Source: Sphingobacterium multivorum (GTDB lineage Bacteria; Bacteroidota; Bacteroidia; Sphingobacteriales; Sphingobacteriaceae). Taken from it: 64,000 nt of DNA. Below the pieces are notes generated by a model, which ran no database searches, was not told where the DNA came from, and worked only from the letters and a program-made list of their open reading frames with translations. The stretch spans positions 4,712,001 to 4,776,000 of the forward strand of contig NZ_CP154261.1 in the NCBI RefSeq assembly GCF_039511225.1, in the 5' to 3' direction. Shown piece after piece: positions 47,266 to 57,104 of the stretch. A program made the position numbers and the translations under genes. Every line of letters starts with the position of its first letter. Position 1 is the stretch's first letter.

Positions 47266-50200
47266 ATGGAATTCCATCAGTACATATTGACCGATATCGA
47301 TTTCACCAAGGTGAGCCGCTATTCTTATTTTCCTTGGATGGACCTGACACTGGCTCATTTCCAGGTCAATGCGATGGAGATGGAGGTCAATCAGGCAACT
47401 TTTCAGGTACTGGAGAATTACACAGATTTTGAAGTGATGATCATTTATACGGCACCCACAACAGCCGTCTTTTGCAATTGTCCACAAAGTGGATTCTGTC
47501 GTCATCAAAAGGCGGCTTTAAGTAAATTATTTACACAGGAGAACTGGCTGGCATTTTTTGACCACAACCGCTATCAGCATCTTCTCAAGAAAGTTGCGAC
47601 ACAGTATGGGCTGGAGAAGGAATCATCCCTAGAAAACTACTTTTCCGCACAGATCAAAGCGGGGAAGCTGGAGTTTCTGTTAAAAGACAAACAGTTAACC
47701 TCTATCGATGACTTTGATCTCGTGGAGGAATCTCTTGCCCCAAAGGCCAAGACGACAGTCGAACAGCAACATCATTTTGTGGTGTTAACGCGCAACCGGT
47801 ATTACAAAAATCTACAAATACTCCTGTGTCAATCCCCCATGACGAAATCCGGCGTACCAAAAAACCCGGTTTCTTCCAGTGAGAGCCAGTCTCATATCTG
47901 GCAAAGCAGCTCGATTGAGGAAATGCAATTTTACACAGCTGTTTATCAATTTTCTCAAGCTGTGCAACAGGATATTGATATTAGCTCCAGCCTGAAGGCG
48001 ATTGCAAAAAACCCCTTACATCTCGATTTTTACCTGCATGACTATGAGAAATCCGAAAATATTACAGCCTCCACATTATCGCGGGTACAATTAAGCCTAA
48101 ACAAAGGTGATATTAAGCTCTTTATTACAAAAAAAGGTGCGTTTTATGCCATTCAGGGAGAAATTCATATCCATACCATCGCCTACAGTTTACAGGATTT
48201 AGTTGTTCTTTTGGACCATTTTATTCTCATCAAAAATCAACTTTTTCTGATTGAGAATAAACATCACCTTAAGTTGATCCGTTTATTTGGCAACAAGGGG
48301 GAACAATTGTTGATCCATCAACGTAAGTTCGAAGAGTTCAACAGGTTGTTTTTGGAACAGATCGCACATTCCGTGGAGTTGAATTTTAAAGATATTCCAA
48401 AAGCAAGCAAGCCACAGTTGAAGGAAAACCTGTATTATCAGGACATGCAGCCCCTTTTGTTTTTGGAGGAATCGGAAGATTTTGTCAACCTTATTCCTGT
48501 TATGCGTTATGGTGAGGTCGAAATTCCCATTTTAAGTAAGCGGAATATATTTGGCACGGACAGCAAGGGTACGCAATTTTTGGTCGATCGGAAACGTGAA
48601 GCTGAAACAAAAGTTATTTCACTGTTACTGAAACAGCATCCCTATTTTCAGGAGCAAATGGATGAGGGAAGCTTTCAGCATTTTTATCTGCACCGCAAAT
48701 ACTTTCTGGACAGCAACTGGTTTCTGGATGCTTTTGAGGAGTGGCAGCATCAAGGGATACAGATCATTGGATTTAATGCGCTACGTGGAAATAAATTAAG
48801 TCGTTTTAAAGGAAAAATACATGTGGAGGTCCTCAGTGGACAAAATTGGTTCAATGCCAATATAAAGGTGTCATTTGGCCCCAAAAGTGTCTCGCTAAAA
48901 AAACTTGAAAAGGCGGTACGGAACCGCTCGCAATTTATTACCTTGGATGATGGCACCCAGGGGATTTTACCGCAACAGTGGCTCGATAAATTTGAGGCCT
49001 ATTTTAATGCTGCCGAATCGATAGCTGATGATTTCATTGAAATTCCAAAATACAAATTCAATGAGATCGATCAATTATTTGAACAAGCGGAGCTAGACCC
49101 CATCGTGTTGGCAGAGCTCAGCACCTTGAGAAAGCAGCTCGCTCATTTTCCCTCGCTATCCGAAGTCCAGGTACCGCCCACTTTTGTCGGAAACTTACGT
49201 CCTTATCAGCAGCAGGGCTTACAATGGCTACATTTCTTGGACGGGCTTAACTTTGGCGCTTGTCTTGCCGATGACATGGGACTTGGCAAAACAATCCAGA
49301 TATTAGCCTTTCTGGCTACTCAAAAAGCAAAGGGACAATCTGCACCAACATTACTTGTACTTCCCACGACCTTAATTTTTAATTGGCGGCATGAAATCCA
49401 ACAATTTCTTCCATCGTTCCAAACGCTGGTCTTAGATGGTCCAAATAGAATAGAGAAAGGGCTGCAGTTTGAACAATACGACCTGGTTTTAATTTCTTAT
49501 CACAACCTGCTGACGGATATCAATATCCTAAAGCGAATAACCTTCAATTATGTCATCTTAGATGAATCGCAGCAAATCAAAAACCCGGATTCCCAGCGAT
49601 ACAAGACCGTAAATTTGTTAAAATCAAGAAATCGCATCATCTTAACGGGAACTCCTATCGAGAATAATACGATGGATCTTTATGCACAGCTTTCCTTTAT
49701 TGTGCCAGGTCTACTAGGAAGCAAAAAATATTTCAAAGATGTCTATACGACTCCTATAGATGCTTTCCACGACCGCAAGCGAAAAAAAGTGCTAAAAGAG
49801 AAAATAAAGCCTTTTATTCTCCGGAGGACAAAGCAGGATGTATTGCGTGATCTTCCTGCGAAAAATGAACTGGTCCTCTACTGTGAGATGAAAACTGCCC
49901 AACGGCGAATTTATGATCTTTATGAAAAAGAGTTTCGGGATTTTATCTCTGCTAAAGATGGCGATGAAATCAAGAAAAGCCCCATGCATGTGCTAAAAGG
50001 CCTAACAAAATTGCGCCAGATATGTAATTCAAGCAAACTTCTCCAAAATGAAGATCTGACTACTGCTGCAGACTCTGCCAAAATCGAAATGCTTATCGAA
50101 CAGATTCAGCATAAAAAAGACCTGCACAAAATGATCGTGTTTTCCCAGTTTGTCAGTATGCTCAACCTGATTAAAGAGGCTTTGGACAAACAAGGTATTC

Positions 50201-50580
50201 GTTCGCTGATGCTCACAGGCCAATCCAAAGATCGAGGTAAATTGGTTAGTGACTTTCAATCCGACAAGGATATTCCCGTTTTTCTGGTCAGTCTCAAAGC
50301 CGGTGGTACGGGACTTAATCTTACCGCAGCGGATGTTGTATACCTGGTAGACCCCTGGTGGAATCCTGCTGTTGAACAACAGGCAATCGACAGGATCTAT
50401 CGTATGGGACAACAAAAGACGGTTACCGCTGTTCGATTAATCAGCCCTAACACAGTCGAAGATAAAATTCAAACCTTACAGCAACATAAAAAGGAGATTA
50501 GCAACAGTATTTTGGATGATGGTGGAAGTATAGATGCCTTTTATCTGGACAAAAACTATTTAATGAATTTGTTACGGTAA
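47266..50580 (+). CDS. SNF2-family helicase with SWIM zinc finger
   Basis: The 1104-residue protein has an N-terminal region with a SWIM-like zinc finger (FCNCPQSGFCRHQ, near residues 67-79) and a long unassigned middle part. The SNF2 ATPase follows: Walker A DDMGLGKTIQ at about 669-676, DESQ at about 766 and motifs V-VI, GGTGLNLTAADVVYLVDPWWNPAVEQQAIDRIYRMGQ. It is a double-stranded DNA translocase of the Bacteroidota RapA/HepA-like type. Its start is 9 bp after the TonB receptor stop. Confidence 0.9.
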   Translation: MEFHQYILTDIDFTKVSRYSYFPWMDLTLAHFQVNAMEMEVNQATFQVLENYTDFEVMIIYTAPTTAVFCNCPQSGFCRHQKAALSKLFTQENWLAFFDHNRYQHLLKKVATQYGLEKESSLENYFSAQIKAGKLEFLLKDKQLTSIDDFDLVEESLAPKAKTTVEQQHHFVVLTRNRYYKNLQILLCQSPMTKSGVPKNPVSSSESQSHIWQSSSIEEMQFYTAVYQFSQAVQQDIDISSSLKAIAKNPLHLDFYLHDYEKSENITASTLSRVQLSLNKGDIKLFITKKGAFYAIQGEIHIHTIAYSLQDLVVLLDHFILIKNQLFLIENKHHLKLIRLFGNKGEQLLIHQRKFEEFNRLFLEQIAHSVELNFKDIPKASKPQLKENLYYQDMQPLLFLEESEDFVNLIPVMRYGEVEIPILSKRNIFGTDSKGTQFLVDRKREAETKVISLLLKQHPYFQEQMDEGSFQHFYLHRKYFLDSNWFLDAFEEWQHQGIQIIGFNALRGNKLSRFKGKIHVEVLSGQNWFNANIKVSFGPKSVSLKKLEKAVRNRSQFITLDDGTQGILPQQWLDKFEAYFNAAESIADDFIEIPKYKFNEIDQLFEQAELDPIVLAELSTLRKQLAHFPSLSEVQVPPTFVGNLRPYQQQGLQWLHFLDGLNFGACLADDMGLGKTIQILAFLATQKAKGQSAPTLLVLPTTLIFNWRHEIQQFLPSFQTLVLDGPNRIEKGLQFEQYDLVLISYHNLLTDINILKRITFNYVILDESQQIKNPDSQRYKTVNLLKSRNRIILTGTPIENNTMDLYAQLSFIVPGLLGSKKYFKDVYTTPIDAFHDRKRKKVLKEKIKPFILRRTKQDVLRDLPAKNELVLYCEMKTAQRRIYDLYEKEFRDFISAKDGDEIKKSPMHVLKGLTKLRQICNSSKLLQNEDLTTAADSAKIEMLIEQIQHKKDLHKMIVFSQFVSMLNLIKEALDKQGIRSLMLTGQSKDRGKLVSDFQSDKDIPVFLVSLKAGGTGLNLTAADVVYLVDPWWNPAVEQQAIDRIYRMGQQKTVTAVRLISPNTVEDKIQTLQQHKKEISNSILDDGGSIDAFYLDKNYLMNLLR

Positions 50581-50592
50581 ACTATTGAAAAC

Positions 50593-50627
50593 AAAAAAGG
50601 GACATCAATCGATGTTCCCTTTTTTTA
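50593..50627. terminator. terminator between the SNF2 gene and its convergent neighbour
   Basis: AAAAAAGGGACATC and GATGTTCCCTTTTTTT form a stem with one bulged base around AATC, flanked by A and T runs. Confidence 0.85.
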
Positions 50628-50651
50628 CTATAATTCGTTTACAGCTGCTCT

Positions 50652-51161
50652 TTATTTTTTGTCAGAAATGTATGTTTTGTTACCATTTCCGTTGATATAG
50701 TATCTTCCTCCTTTTGGACCGACATAGATGGTATGGCCGTTGTATTTTTCACTAGTCGCTTTATCAGCTGCAGCTACCGCATCTTTTTTAACAGCAGTAA
50801 CTTTTTTTTCAGCTTTAGCACTTTCTTTTTTCACGGCTTTTTCCTTCGCTTCCATCGGTGCGGCTGGCAGTGTTTTTGTGTCAGCCATCTTTTTTGTCTG
50901 CGCTGGCTGCTCCTTGACTGCAGCTTCCTTCTTCTCTTTGACTGCAGCTTCCTTCTTCGCTGTAGCTTTCACCGGTGCTGCCTTCGTTTTCGTTTCGGCC
51001 TCGTTGGCTTTAGTCTTTACTTCTTTTACTTTTTGTTCAGACTTTTTGGCTTCCTTTTCCATTTTTTTGGGAGCCGTTTGTGCATAGGATTGTCCCAATC
51101 CCACTGCAGCGATCAAAGCTAATGCAGCTGTGATTTTTTTGAAACGATTTATTGCTTTCAT
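50652..51161 (-). CDS. exported Lys/Ala/Glu-rich protein with a PBCV-type basic adaptor domain
   Basis: The product is 169 residues with a signal peptide (MKAINRFKKITAALALIAAVGLGQSYAQ). Residues 30-135 are low complexity and rich in Lys, Ala and Glu, histone H1-like in composition. The C-terminal 35 residues (YNGHTIYVGPKGGRYYING and on) match the PBCV-specific basic adaptor domain. The biological role is unknown. The next gene on the same strand has a related end. Confidence 0.78.
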   Translation of the reverse strand: MKAINRFKKITAALALIAAVGLGQSYAQTAPKKMEKEAKKSEQKVKEVKTKANEAETKTKAAPVKATAKKEAAVKEKKEAAVKEQPAQTKKMADTKTLPAAPMEAKEKAVKKESAKAEKKVTAVKKDAVAAADKATSEKYNGHTIYVGPKGGRYYINGNGNKTYISDKK

Positions 51162-51272
51162 AACTCAATTGTTATTTAAATAATTGTAAATAAAAGTACA
51201 ATACAAATGCCATATTTTGATTTAATTTCTTGAACAAAACATTTTTAACATACTTTTAACTTAGCCAAGGAA

Positions 51273-51779
51273 TTATTCAACAACTTGTTTTCTAAATTTC
51301 GAATCAATTATATATTTTACCCCCTTCGCATCTATAAATACAGGCTTTCCATTATAACGCTCGTTAATGCGTCGATCAATTGCAACACGATACCGCGTGG
51401 GTGAATTAGTGGACCTATAGGTTATATTCTCAAACGATTCTCCAGCGCTGGCAGTTACTTCCGAGCCTTCATATATCCGCTCACTCACCCTGCCCGTAAA
51501 ACGCTGTTTTCCCGTTGACGTTTTTATTTTCTCCAGCTGTTCAGGCTCTTTATCACTTCGTGCAACGTATAAGCTCATCGCATCTACCTGAGGGCTTAAA
51601 GGGAAGAATGGATCTAACCACCGATATACAAAATGATAATCGGTTTCTAAGTTATTAAAAGCATGCATTTGCTGCGCCCTTACAGTACTAATCCCACCTC
51701 CTAAAATCAGCAGTGGCAGTAGGCAACGTTTAAAGAAGATTAATTCAACTCCTAACATATCTTTTTTCCTTTCGTTCAA
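51273..51779 (-). CDS. exported protein with a PBCV-type C-terminal domain
   Basis: This 168-residue product has an N-terminal hydrophobic signal (LLPLLILGGGISTVRAQQ), a middle part without known domain and a C-terminal domain (RYNGKPVFIDAKGVKYIIDSK) related to that of the gene downstream. The ATG at 51779 or the one at 51758 (MLGVELIFF) could be the start. It is 111 bp upstream of its partner in the same direction. Confidence 0.65.
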   Translation of the reverse strand: MNERKKDMLGVELIFFKRCLLPLLILGGGISTVRAQQMHAFNNLETDYHFVYRWLDPFFPLSPQVDAMSLYVARSDKEPEQLEKIKTSTGKQRFTGRVSERIYEGSEVTASAGESFENITYRSTNSPTRYRVAIDRRINERYNGKPVFIDAKGVKYIIDSKFRKQVVE

Positions 51780-51887
51780 GTACTCCCAAATAAAATGCCA
51801 TCCCTCGCTAAAGCACTCATCTTTAACACATTTTTAACTAAAGCAAATTAGTTTGATATTTAACTGTTTTATATTTAACTTTGTATT

Positions 51888-52334
51888 ATGAAAAACGAAT
51901 CCATGAATCCAGTAAAACCCTTAGTGGACAGTATCATTGCTTTACGGACGAGCTTAAAACAATACTATATCCAGAAAATAAAGGAACAGCAATTGGATAT
52001 CACCTACGAAATGTTGCAAGTATTGGCAGCACTGTGGAAAAAGGAGCAAATGAATCAGCAAGATATAGCTACAGCGATACAAAAAAACAAAGCTAGTGTT
52101 ACTCCGCTGATTGATAACCTGTGTAAACGGGACCTGGTTAGGCGCGTCAGCGATCCCAATGACAGACGAAATAATTTAATCGAATTAACGGTAAAGGGAG
52201 ACGAATATAGGACATTGTTAGACCCTGTCCAGCAAGAACTTTACCGTGTGATCCTACAGGAGATAGCAGAAAACAAAGTATTGGAAATTACAGAAACTCT
52301 CGAAAAATTGACCGCCATTATTGAGAAGCAATAG
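51888..52334 (+). CDS. MarR-family transcriptional regulator
   Basis: The 148-residue protein has the MarR winged helix: QQDIATAIQKNKASVTPLIDNLCKRDLVRRVSDPNDRRNNLIELT, with DPNDRR in the wing. It heads the emrA-emrB operon with 46 bp to the next start, so it is probably the local repressor, released by ligands. ATGs at 51888 and 51903 are both in frame. Confidence 0.92.
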   Translation: MKNESMNPVKPLVDSIIALRTSLKQYYIQKIKEQQLDITYEMLQVLAALWKKEQMNQQDIATAIQKNKASVTPLIDNLCKRDLVRRVSDPNDRRNNLIELTVKGDEYRTLLDPVQQELYRVILQEIAENKVLEITETLEKLTAIIEKQ

Positions 52335-52380
52335 TATCGGGAGTCCTGATTTTCAAAAAAAGAAGAAAAGTAATTGAGTC

Positions 52381-53442
52381 ATGAGTAATTCAACATTAAG
52401 TGAGAAAGAGATAAAGCGAAGGCGGAAAATATGGGTCATCAATATCCTATCTGCAGTCGTCATTGTGGTTACCATTATATGGGGTATCCTAGTCTTTTTC
52501 CACATCAACGAATCTGTTTATACAGATGATGCCCAAGTAGACGCCCATATTACTCCTATAAATTCGCGTATCAGCGGTTATATCAAAACAGTTCGATTTG
52601 ATGAGCATCAAAAAGTCCACAAAGGCGATACACTCGTCATTATTGATGATGCGGAGTACAGAATTTTATTACAAAATGCGCTAGCCACGCTAGCCGATGC
52701 CAAAGCCAGTAAAACAATATCCCAATCTGGAATTGCCATTGCCAGCAATAGCACGACGATAGCAAATGCCAATATTGATGAGATGAAAGCCCGGCTAGAT
52801 AATATGGAATTGAATTATAAGCGTTACGAGAGTCTGGTGAAAGATGAAGCAGTAACACAATATCAATTCGATCAGGTAAAAGCAGATTATGAGGCCATGT
52901 TGGCCAAATATAAAGCACTTTTGGCACAAAAGCGTGTGTCCAAACTCAATACACATGAGTCTGAACAGAAGCTTTCAGTCAATGATGCCGCATTGCTAAA
53001 GGCCGAATCTGCGATTGATCTTGCCAAATTAAACCTTTCGTATACGGTTATCACTGCGCCTTATGATGGTGTATTAGGACGGCGGACGATAGAAGAGGGC
53101 CAATTGGTGCAAAATGGTACACCATTGGTCAATATTGTCCGTGATGAGCAGAAATGGATAACCGCAAATTATACCGAAAGTCAATTAAAAAATATCGCCC
53201 TCGGGGCAAAAGTCAAGATTGAAATTGATGCATTGGCTGGGAAGACATTCGAAGGTGAAGTAGCCGCCATATCCGAAGCAACAGGATCTAAGTATTCTGC
53301 AGTTCCAGTAGACAACTCCACGGGAAACTTTGTCAAGGTGCAACAGCGCATTCCGGTTAGAATTAATTTTACGGCATCCAATACTCCAAAAGATCTCGCC
53401 CTGCTTCGCGTAGGTATGAATGCCATCATACGTGTTAGATAA
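52381..53442 (+). CDS. emrA: HlyD/EmrA-family membrane fusion protein
   Basis: The product is 353 residues with one N-terminal membrane helix (residues 18-40), the biotinyl-lipoyl half-motifs and a coiled-coil hairpin (about residues 95-190). The DDAQVDAHITPINSRISGYI segment is characteristic of EmrA/HlyD_D23 proteins. It links the inner-membrane pump to an outer-membrane exit channel, which is not encoded here. It is followed by emrB after 2 bp. Confidence 0.92.
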   Translation: MSNSTLSEKEIKRRRKIWVINILSAVVIVVTIIWGILVFFHINESVYTDDAQVDAHITPINSRISGYIKTVRFDEHQKVHKGDTLVIIDDAEYRILLQNALATLADAKASKTISQSGIAIASNSTTIANANIDEMKARLDNMELNYKRYESLVKDEAVTQYQFDQVKADYEAMLAKYKALLAQKRVSKLNTHESEQKLSVNDAALLKAESAIDLAKLNLSYTVITAPYDGVLGRRTIEEGQLVQNGTPLVNIVRDEQKWITANYTESQLKNIALGAKVKIEIDALAGKTFEGEVAAISEATGSKYSAVPVDNSTGNFVKVQQRIPVRINFTASNTPKDLALLRVGMNAIIRVR

Positions 53443-53444
53443 CC

Positions 53445-54989
53445 ATGAAAGATCGTATATTCAGAGATTGGTTGGGTTCAGGATGGGAACTGTTCTTCCT
53501 ATTTGTGCTCAATATTATATTTTCCTTCAATAATGGCATCCCAACGTCCATTAACACGTATGTCATGAATGGATACGCCGGTATCACTGCAGATCTGAGT
53601 ATGGCTACATATTGTTACTATGCTGGGATGGTATGTGCCATACCGCTGATATTTAGGCTATTGAAATTATTTTCCAAAAAGACGATATTAATCGTTTCCA
53701 TCTTCATTATCCTCGCTTCCAATGCGATTTTGGAACATGCCAATAATGGTGTCAACATCTGTATGGCTACATTTTTTATCGGAAGTGCCAAGATCATCGT
53801 TACGATGGCGATCATTGGGGAAATGATCCCTTTTCTTATGCCGCGTGGAGAACGCTATCAATTATATGCGGTCTACTATCCCATGACAATGATCATTCCA
53901 GCCTTGGCGAGCTATGTATCTGTTCTATTTGCAACACATTTCTATTGGGAAACCGTCTTTCTATTTCAAAATATATTACTGGCGGTAGCGTTGTTAATCT
54001 GCATTATCTGTATGAAATCGTCAGATTTTAAAAAGGTCCCACTGTATCAATATGACTGGTTTGGAAGTATTTTACTTTGTATTTCCTTATTGAATTTTGC
54101 TTATTTCAGCACATACGGCCTGACACAAAATTGGTTTCATTCCAAATTTATTTTGGTCACCGGAATTGCATCACTCTGTTTTTTCATACTCTTTATAAAC
54201 AGAAGTGCATTAATCCGAAAATCACTCTTAAATTTTGAAGCCTTTTCAACACGGATTCTACCGATCTCCATTGGAACAATTTTTATTTTTGGCATTTTTT
54301 ATAGCTCAACTTCGCTGTACTCCTCTCTTTTAGGAATTACGCTTGGTACAAATCCTTTGGAAGTCGCCGAAATAAATACCTATGTGATCCCTGGTTATAT
54401 GATTGGCGCAGTAATCGCTTATTTATATTTCAAAATAACAAAGAAATGCAAGTTTATTTTGGCATTCTCGGCGGCCTGCTATGCCCTATCTTGTTTTTTC
54501 TTTGCAAGGATTATCGATCAACAGACAAACACGGCTTTATTCTATCTCCCGTTGACATTAAGAGGAATGGGGGTGATCACCTCTTACATTGGAATAGGCG
54601 TATATATGGCCGGCAATATCCCAAGCAAATATTACCTTTCTGGCTTAGTATTTTTAATTCTTACACGTTCATTTTTGGTCCCTGTAGTCTGGTCAAACGT
54701 CATTGCCAATTGGTATTACCACCTACAGGTTACTCACGCCAATAACCTTGCTGGTATAATCGATAAAACAAATAGCTTGGTATTCCAAAGAGTGAATATA
54801 ATGAAATCGGTGCAGGTCCAAGCCTCGCTGCTATCCTTACGCGACACCTATACCGGGCTTTTTATTATTGGGGTAATCCTAACGTTGTTCATCTTAATCT
54901 TCCCGTTTCATTCTTCTCCTATACGAAGAGTTTTCGACTGGAAGAGAAAAAATGCGACGAAAGAAGCTTTGCAAATTCCGATTTCTTAG
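53445..54989 (+). CDS. emrB: MFS efflux transporter, EmrB-like
   Basis: The 514-residue protein has about 14 hydrophobic segments, in line with DHA2-type drug exporters. The membrane segment VCAIPLIFRLLKLF holds a rather degenerate loop 2-3 motif. It starts 2 bp after emrA, so it is translated with it. The substrate is unknown; hydrophobic toxicants are usual. It ends next to the stop of the methyltransferase gene on the other strand. Confidence 0.9.
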   Translation: MKDRIFRDWLGSGWELFFLFVLNIIFSFNNGIPTSINTYVMNGYAGITADLSMATYCYYAGMVCAIPLIFRLLKLFSKKTILIVSIFIILASNAILEHANNGVNICMATFFIGSAKIIVTMAIIGEMIPFLMPRGERYQLYAVYYPMTMIIPALASYVSVLFATHFYWETVFLFQNILLAVALLICIICMKSSDFKKVPLYQYDWFGSILLCISLLNFAYFSTYGLTQNWFHSKFILVTGIASLCFFILFINRSALIRKSLLNFEAFSTRILPISIGTIFIFGIFYSSTSLYSSLLGITLGTNPLEVAEINTYVIPGYMIGAVIAYLYFKITKKCKFILAFSAACYALSCFFFARIIDQQTNTALFYLPLTLRGMGVITSYIGIGVYMAGNIPSKYYLSGLVFLILTRSFLVPVVWSNVIANWYYHLQVTHANNLAGIIDKTNSLVFQRVNIMKSVQVQASLLSLRDTYTGLFIIGVILTLFILIFPFHSSPIRRVFDWKRKNATKEALQIPIS

Positions 54990-55739
54990 TTAACTGATAT
55001 AAATTTCGGTAATATACTTGAATACGATACGCTCAGAGATTGCGTACTTCTCGAAAAGGGTATGGAGATCGTCATAGAGCGTTTTGTTTTCAGCTTGCTC
55101 TTTTGGAAAATAGGATGATGAACGTACTCTTCCCAAGAATGACCGAAGATCCAATATCTGTTGATTCGGCAAGGTTATTTTGGTCATTGGACGTAACCCA
55201 AAAAATTGTTTGAGATCATCATCACTGATGTTTTTGTGACTGACAGATTGATAACTTGGTATATGACTGAGCAGAAAATCTTCATATTCCTGTTGAAAAG
55301 CGTCGTCCGGATCACGCTGGTTCCAGACCAACACAATATGTCCATTTTCGGTGAGGATCCGAGCGAACTCCCTTTTACATGCATCCCGGTCAAACCAATG
55401 AAAGGATTGGCCGGCAAAAATAAGATCGACACAGCCAGACTCAATGGATGTATTTTCGGCGGTGGCATTCAGCGCGATTAAATTCCGATAGGTTTTAAAA
55501 TGATGCAGCAAAGATTCACGCATTTCCCGGTTGGGTTCAACGGCAAAAACGTCATTTCCATTTTCGAGAAAAAGTTGCGTAGATAGCCCTGTGCCACTAC
55601 CGATATCGGCAACCAGCCACTTTTTATCCAGCCCTATCTGTTCTTTAAGCACCTGAATAATCTCTTTTGGATAACAAGGTCTAAATTTCTCATAATCGAC
55701 AACCCTGTCTGTGAATCTATCAATACTGTTTTTGTTCAT
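54990..55739 (-). CDS. class I SAM-dependent methyltransferase
   Basis: The product is 249 residues. The SAM site VADIGSGTGLSTQLFLENG (motif I) and the following EPNREMRESL (motif II) are clear; IFAGQSFHWFD corresponds to motif IV. It is a small-molecule methyltransferase of the Methyltransf_11/UbiE-like type with unknown substrate. It is adjacent to radC on the same strand, 17 bp apart, but there is no obvious functional link. Confidence 0.85.
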   Translation of the reverse strand: MNKNSIDRFTDRVVDYEKFRPCYPKEIIQVLKEQIGLDKKWLVADIGSGTGLSTQLFLENGNDVFAVEPNREMRESLLHHFKTYRNLIALNATAENTSIESGCVDLIFAGQSFHWFDRDACKREFARILTENGHIVLVWNQRDPDDAFQQEYEDFLLSHIPSYQSVSHKNISDDDLKQFFGLRPMTKITLPNQQILDLRSFLGRVRSSSYFPKEQAENKTLYDDLHTLFEKYAISERIVFKYITEIYIS

Positions 55740-55756
55740 ACTAAGAATTGCTGTAA

Positions 55757-56455
55757 CTAGTCGATTATCCCTTCATCTTTAAAACTATAATAACCGTTAT
55801 CGGTAAAGATTAAATGATCGGCAACTCTAATATCCATAATTTTAGAGGCTTCAACAATTTTTTGCGTCAGAATTTTGTCAGCATTGCTGGGATATAAGGT
55901 GCCCGAGGGATGGTTATGAACTAATATAATAGCATGTGCTTTAAGGCTTAGTGCGGATCGTAATATAATCCGAACATCGACCGGCGTAAAGTCATTACCC
56001 CCACGGCCGATGAGCTGTTTGTCCAATATTTTATACCCCGTGTTCAAATACAGGGTCCAAAACTCTTCATGGGGCAGATCCTGCAGGATGGGTTTCATCA
56101 AGTTGTAAACGAAACGGCTACTATTTACGAGCTTACGTTCTTCTGCGGGCTGGTCGTTTTTGCGGCGGGCGAGCTCCAATGCCGCAAGAATGGCAATGGC
56201 TTTTGCTTCGCCTATCCCTTTATATAGGCTGAGTTCCGAGACTTCCATCATCGAAAGGGTGTGCAGGTTATTTTTGACATCGGCCAATATGCGCCGGCAT
56301 AGTTCGACAGCACTTTCATTTTTAGATCCCGAGCCGATCAGGATAGCCAATAGTTCTGCATCGGTAAGCGCTCTACGTCCCTGGCTTAATAGCTTCTCTC
56401 TCGGACGGTCGGCCTCTGCCCACTCCCGAATGACTAATTTGTACGGATTTGACAT
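55757..56455 (-). CDS. radC: RadC/JAB-domain protein
   Basis: The 232-residue protein has an N-terminal UPF0758 helix-hairpin-helix part (LSLYKGIGEAKAIAILAALELARR) and a JAMM metalloprotease-like domain with HNHPSGTLYPSNAD. The JAMM motif in RadC binds metal but the DNA-repair role once claimed is doubtful. It starts at 56455, 164 bp from the divergent cyclophilin gene. Confidence 0.92.
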   Translation of the reverse strand: MSNPYKLVIREWAEADRPREKLLSQGRRALTDAELLAILIGSGSKNESAVELCRRILADVKNNLHTLSMMEVSELSLYKGIGEAKAIAILAALELARRKNDQPAEERKLVNSSRFVYNLMKPILQDLPHEEFWTLYLNTGYKILDKQLIGRGGNDFTPVDVRIILRSALSLKAHAIILVHNHPSGTLYPSNADKILTQKIVEASKIMDIRVADHLIFTDNGYYSFKDEGIID

Positions 56456-56589
56456 CTACAGTTAATTATAATTGGCTAGCGTACATAAATATACAAAAAA
56501 ACAGTTACTTAATATCCTGAGAAATACACAATCTATCAATTAAAAAAAATTGGCCATCGGGATTTACTTCACATTTCACTCTGAAACGT

Positions 56590-56597
56590 TATCTTTG
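56590..56597 (+). promoter_or_regulatory. -7 element of the cyclophilin gene
   Basis: TATCTTTG matches TAnnTTTG 23 nt upstream of the ATG at 56620. A good -33 element is not evident. This would serve the cyclophilin-DUF5606 pair. Confidence 0.5.
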
Positions 56598-56619
56598 TAT
56601 TTCATAAAAATTTTTGAAT

Positions 56620-57078
56620 ATGAGTAAAGCAATTATTAAAACAGAAAAAGGCGACATGACTGTGGAGTTCTACACAGCCGATGCTCCAAATACAGTAGCC
56701 AATTTTATCAAACTTGCTAAATCAGGATATTATGATGGACTAGCGTTTCACCGTGTGATCCCTGATTTCGTTATTCAAGGTGGATGTCCAAATTCACGTG
56801 AAGGTGCTGCTGGAATCCCTGGAACAGGTGGCCCTGGTTATAAAATTGACTGTGAATTAACAGGTGAAAACCAATACCACGACAGAGGTGTATTGTCTAT
56901 GGCTCATGCAGGCCGTAATACAGGTGGTTCTCAATTTTTCATCTGTCATAGCCGCAACAACACTGCGCATTTAGATCGTAACCATACTTGTTTTGGAAAA
57001 GTAATCGAAAACGTAGACATCGTTGACGATATCAGACAAGGTGACCGTATTTTATCAATTGAAGTTATCGAAGATTAA
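56620..57078 (+). CDS. peptidyl-prolyl cis-trans isomerase, cyclophilin type
   Basis: The 152-residue protein is a single cyclophilin domain: FHRVIPDFVIQGGCP holds the catalytic Arg and Phe, and GGSQFFICHSRNNTAHLD and HTCFGKVIENVD are present. It is cytoplasmic, without a signal peptide, and assists proline isomerisation in folding. The ATG at 56620 (MSKAII) is preferred; the open frame starts at a TTG two codons earlier. DUF5606 follows after 26 bp. Confidence 0.95.
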   Translation: MSKAIIKTEKGDMTVEFYTADAPNTVANFIKLAKSGYYDGLAFHRVIPDFVIQGGCPNSREGAAGIPGTGGPGYKIDCELTGENQYHDRGVLSMAHAGRNTGGSQFFICHSRNNTAHLDRNHTCFGKVIENVDIVDDIRQGDRILSIEVIED

Positions 57079-57104
57079 TTCTTGGAGATTTAAATAGTAT
57101 TAAA

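Noticed and set aside
50728..51122. Cys/Phe/Ser-rich frames opposite the Lys/Ala/Glu-rich protein
   Set aside because: They are antisense shadows of biased codons in a real gene with signal peptide and domain.
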